Below, piece after piece: positions 6,118-7,095 of a DNA stretch of 7,095 bases. The notes beneath the pieces were generated by a model. The model searched no databases, had not been told where the DNA came from, and saw only the letters and a list, made by a program, of their open reading frames with translations. A program made the translations under genes and the position numbers. Within the stretch, counting starts at the first letter, position 1; the number at the start of each line of letters is the position of its first letter. This stretch comes from an uncultured Clostridia bacterium (GTDB taxonomy: Bacteria; Bacillota; Clostridia; Christensenellales; Pumilibacteraceae): the NCBI GenBank assembly GCA_900553555.1, contig USEG01000046.1:1-7095 (forward strand), given 5' to 3'.

Positions 6118-6495
6118 TTATTTGAGTTCGGCAACTGCGCCGGCAGCTTTGAGTTTTTCCAAAGCTTCGTTGGCGGCGTCTTTGGACAGACCTTCCTTAA
6201 CGGTGGAAGGAGCTCCGTCGACAACAGCCTTCGCTTCGGAAAGGCCGAGACCCGTGATTTCGCGGACAGCTTTGATGACGGCAATCTTGTTGCCTCCGAT
6301 TTCTTTGAGAAGCAGCGTGAATTCGGTCTGCTCTTCGGCGGCGGGAGCGTCTCCTGCTGCGCTTGCGGCGGGGCCTGCTACTGCCATTGCTGCGGCAGAT
6401 ACGCCGAACTCGTTTTCGAGCATTTTAACAAGCTCGTTGAGTTCCATTACGGACATACCTTTGATTTCTTCCATTATATTGTTCAAATCAGCCAT
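6118..6495 (-). CDS. rplL: 50S ribosomal protein L7/L12
   Basis: L7/L12 is the multicopy stalk protein of the 50S subunit. Dimers bind L10 through their N-terminal domain, and the mobile C-terminal domain recruits EF-G, EF-Tu, IF2 and release factors. The product is 125 residues, within the usual range. The N-terminal dimerisation helices run to about residue 32 ([20 protein letters not shown]), then an Ala/Pro/Gly hinge (about 33-52), then the C-terminal domain with [21 protein letters not shown] and the conserved VDGAP and VKEG. AAGGAG (6509-6504) lies 8 nt before the ATG. It follows rplJ by 60 nt, and a terminator follows shortly after. rpoB, the almost universal next gene, is not there. 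Confidence 0.99.
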   Translation of the reverse strand: MADLNNIMEEIKGMSVMELNELVKMLENEFGVSAAAMAVAGPAASAAGDAPAAEEQTEFTLLLKEIGGNKIAVIKAVREITGLGLSEAKAVVDGAPSTVKEGLSKDAANEALEKLKAAGAVAELK

Positions 6496-6555
6496 TTTAG
6501 TTTCTCCTTAATTAAAATTATTTTGCGCATTTCGGGCATTGTCACGCCGCAGGGA

Positions 6556-7053
6556 TTACGCTTCCTGTTTTTTTGCAATCTCGCTTAAAACCACCGCGAG
6601 CGAACGCACGGGGCTTTGCATCATACCCAGCAACTGGGCGATGAGTACGGGCTTTGAAGGAATAGTCGCAATTTGAGCCAACTGCTCGCATGTGCACACT
6701 TTACCCTCCACCACGCCGCCTTTGATTGCGGTCTTGTTTACTTTCTTCGCGTTTTCCGTCAGGAATTTTACGGGCGCGACGGCGTCTTCATACGATATGG
6801 CGATCGCCGTGGGACCTTCGAACACCGATGCGTCGATACCTTCGATACCGGCTTTTTCGATTGCGCGGAGCATAAGTCTGTTTTTGACGACTTTGTACTC
6901 TACGTTTCCCTTTCTGAGCGTGTTGCGAAGATTGGTATCTTCTTCCACCGTCAGTCCGCGGTAGTCCACCAGTACGAAAGACTCTGCTTTTGCAATCTTC
7001 TCGGCAAATTCGTTGACGATTTGCATTTTAGCGTTCTTAATTGCTTCCGACAT
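6556..7053 (-). CDS. rplJ: 50S ribosomal protein L10
   Basis: L10 anchors the L7/L12 dimers to 23S rRNA at the base of the GTPase-associated stalk. The 165-residue product has normal length. The N-terminal rRNA-binding part includes SFVLVDYRGLTVEE (about 25-38), EYKVVKNRLMLRA and the FEGPTAIA segment; the C-terminal helix (IAQLLGMMQSPVRSLAVVLSEIAKK) is the L12-binding region. AGGAGG (7064-7059) lies 5 nt before the ATG. In many bacteria L10 or the L10-L12 complex represses its own mRNA through a leader upstream; only 42 nt upstream are visible here, so neither leader nor promoter can be judged. Confidence 0.98.
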   Translation of the reverse strand: MSEAIKNAKMQIVNEFAEKIAKAESFVLVDYRGLTVEEDTNLRNTLRKGNVEYKVVKNRLMLRAIEKAGIEGIDASVFEGPTAIAISYEDAVAPVKFLTENAKKVNKTAIKGGVVEGKVCTCEQLAQIATIPSKPVLIAQLLGMMQSPVRSLAVVLSEIAKKQEA

Positions 7054-7095
7054 AATAACCTCCTGTTAAAAAAATACGATCTGTTAAGTTATATG

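Overview
The window is a translation-machinery region of a bacterium that looks like a Firmicute, most probably a clostridial lineage. The evidence is strong AGGAGG-type ribosome binding sites 5-9 nt before the starts, near-consensus TTGACA/TATAAT promoters with 17-bp spacers, Firmicute-like protein variants, and a small MarR-MATE operon of a type common in that phylum. I cannot name genus or species. Nothing here is plasmid- or phage-like.

Layout from the right edge, following the minus strand. rplJ (L10, 7053-6556) and rplL (L7/L12, 6495-6118) form one unit that ends in a clear intrinsic terminator (6095-6061). Next comes a plus-strand cassette: an intrinsic terminator (4047-4087), a consensus promoter with a perfect palindromic operator, a MarR-family regulator (4171-4623) and a MATE efflux pump (4653-5975) with a probable terminator after it. 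Left of this lies the str operon on the minus strand: a strong promoter preceded by phased A-tracts, then rpsL (S12), rpsG (S7), fusA (EF-G) and the 5' part of tuf (EF-Tu), which runs off the left edge. tuf appears to have its own extra promoter in the fusA-tuf gap.

The most unusual point is the gene order. In most bacteria rplJ-rplL is followed by rpoB-rpoC and then rpsL-rpsG-fusA-tuf. Here rpoB and rpoC are absent and the oppositely oriented MarR-MATE cassette sits in their place, with a terminator closing rplJL and a fresh strong promoter opening the str operon. Either rpoBC has moved, or the contig is misjoined. A second point is the 137-nt rpsL-rpsG spacer, which can fold into a nested structure and holds a 7-nt perfect complement to the rpsG ribosome binding site. 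It is a candidate S7 autoregulatory element.

Functionally, the minus-strand genes build the ribosomal stalk (L10, L12), the decoding centre and head of the 30S subunit (S12, S7) and the two elongation GTPases that act at the stalk. The plus-strand pair is a likely self-regulated drug or metabolite efflux module with no functional tie to translation.
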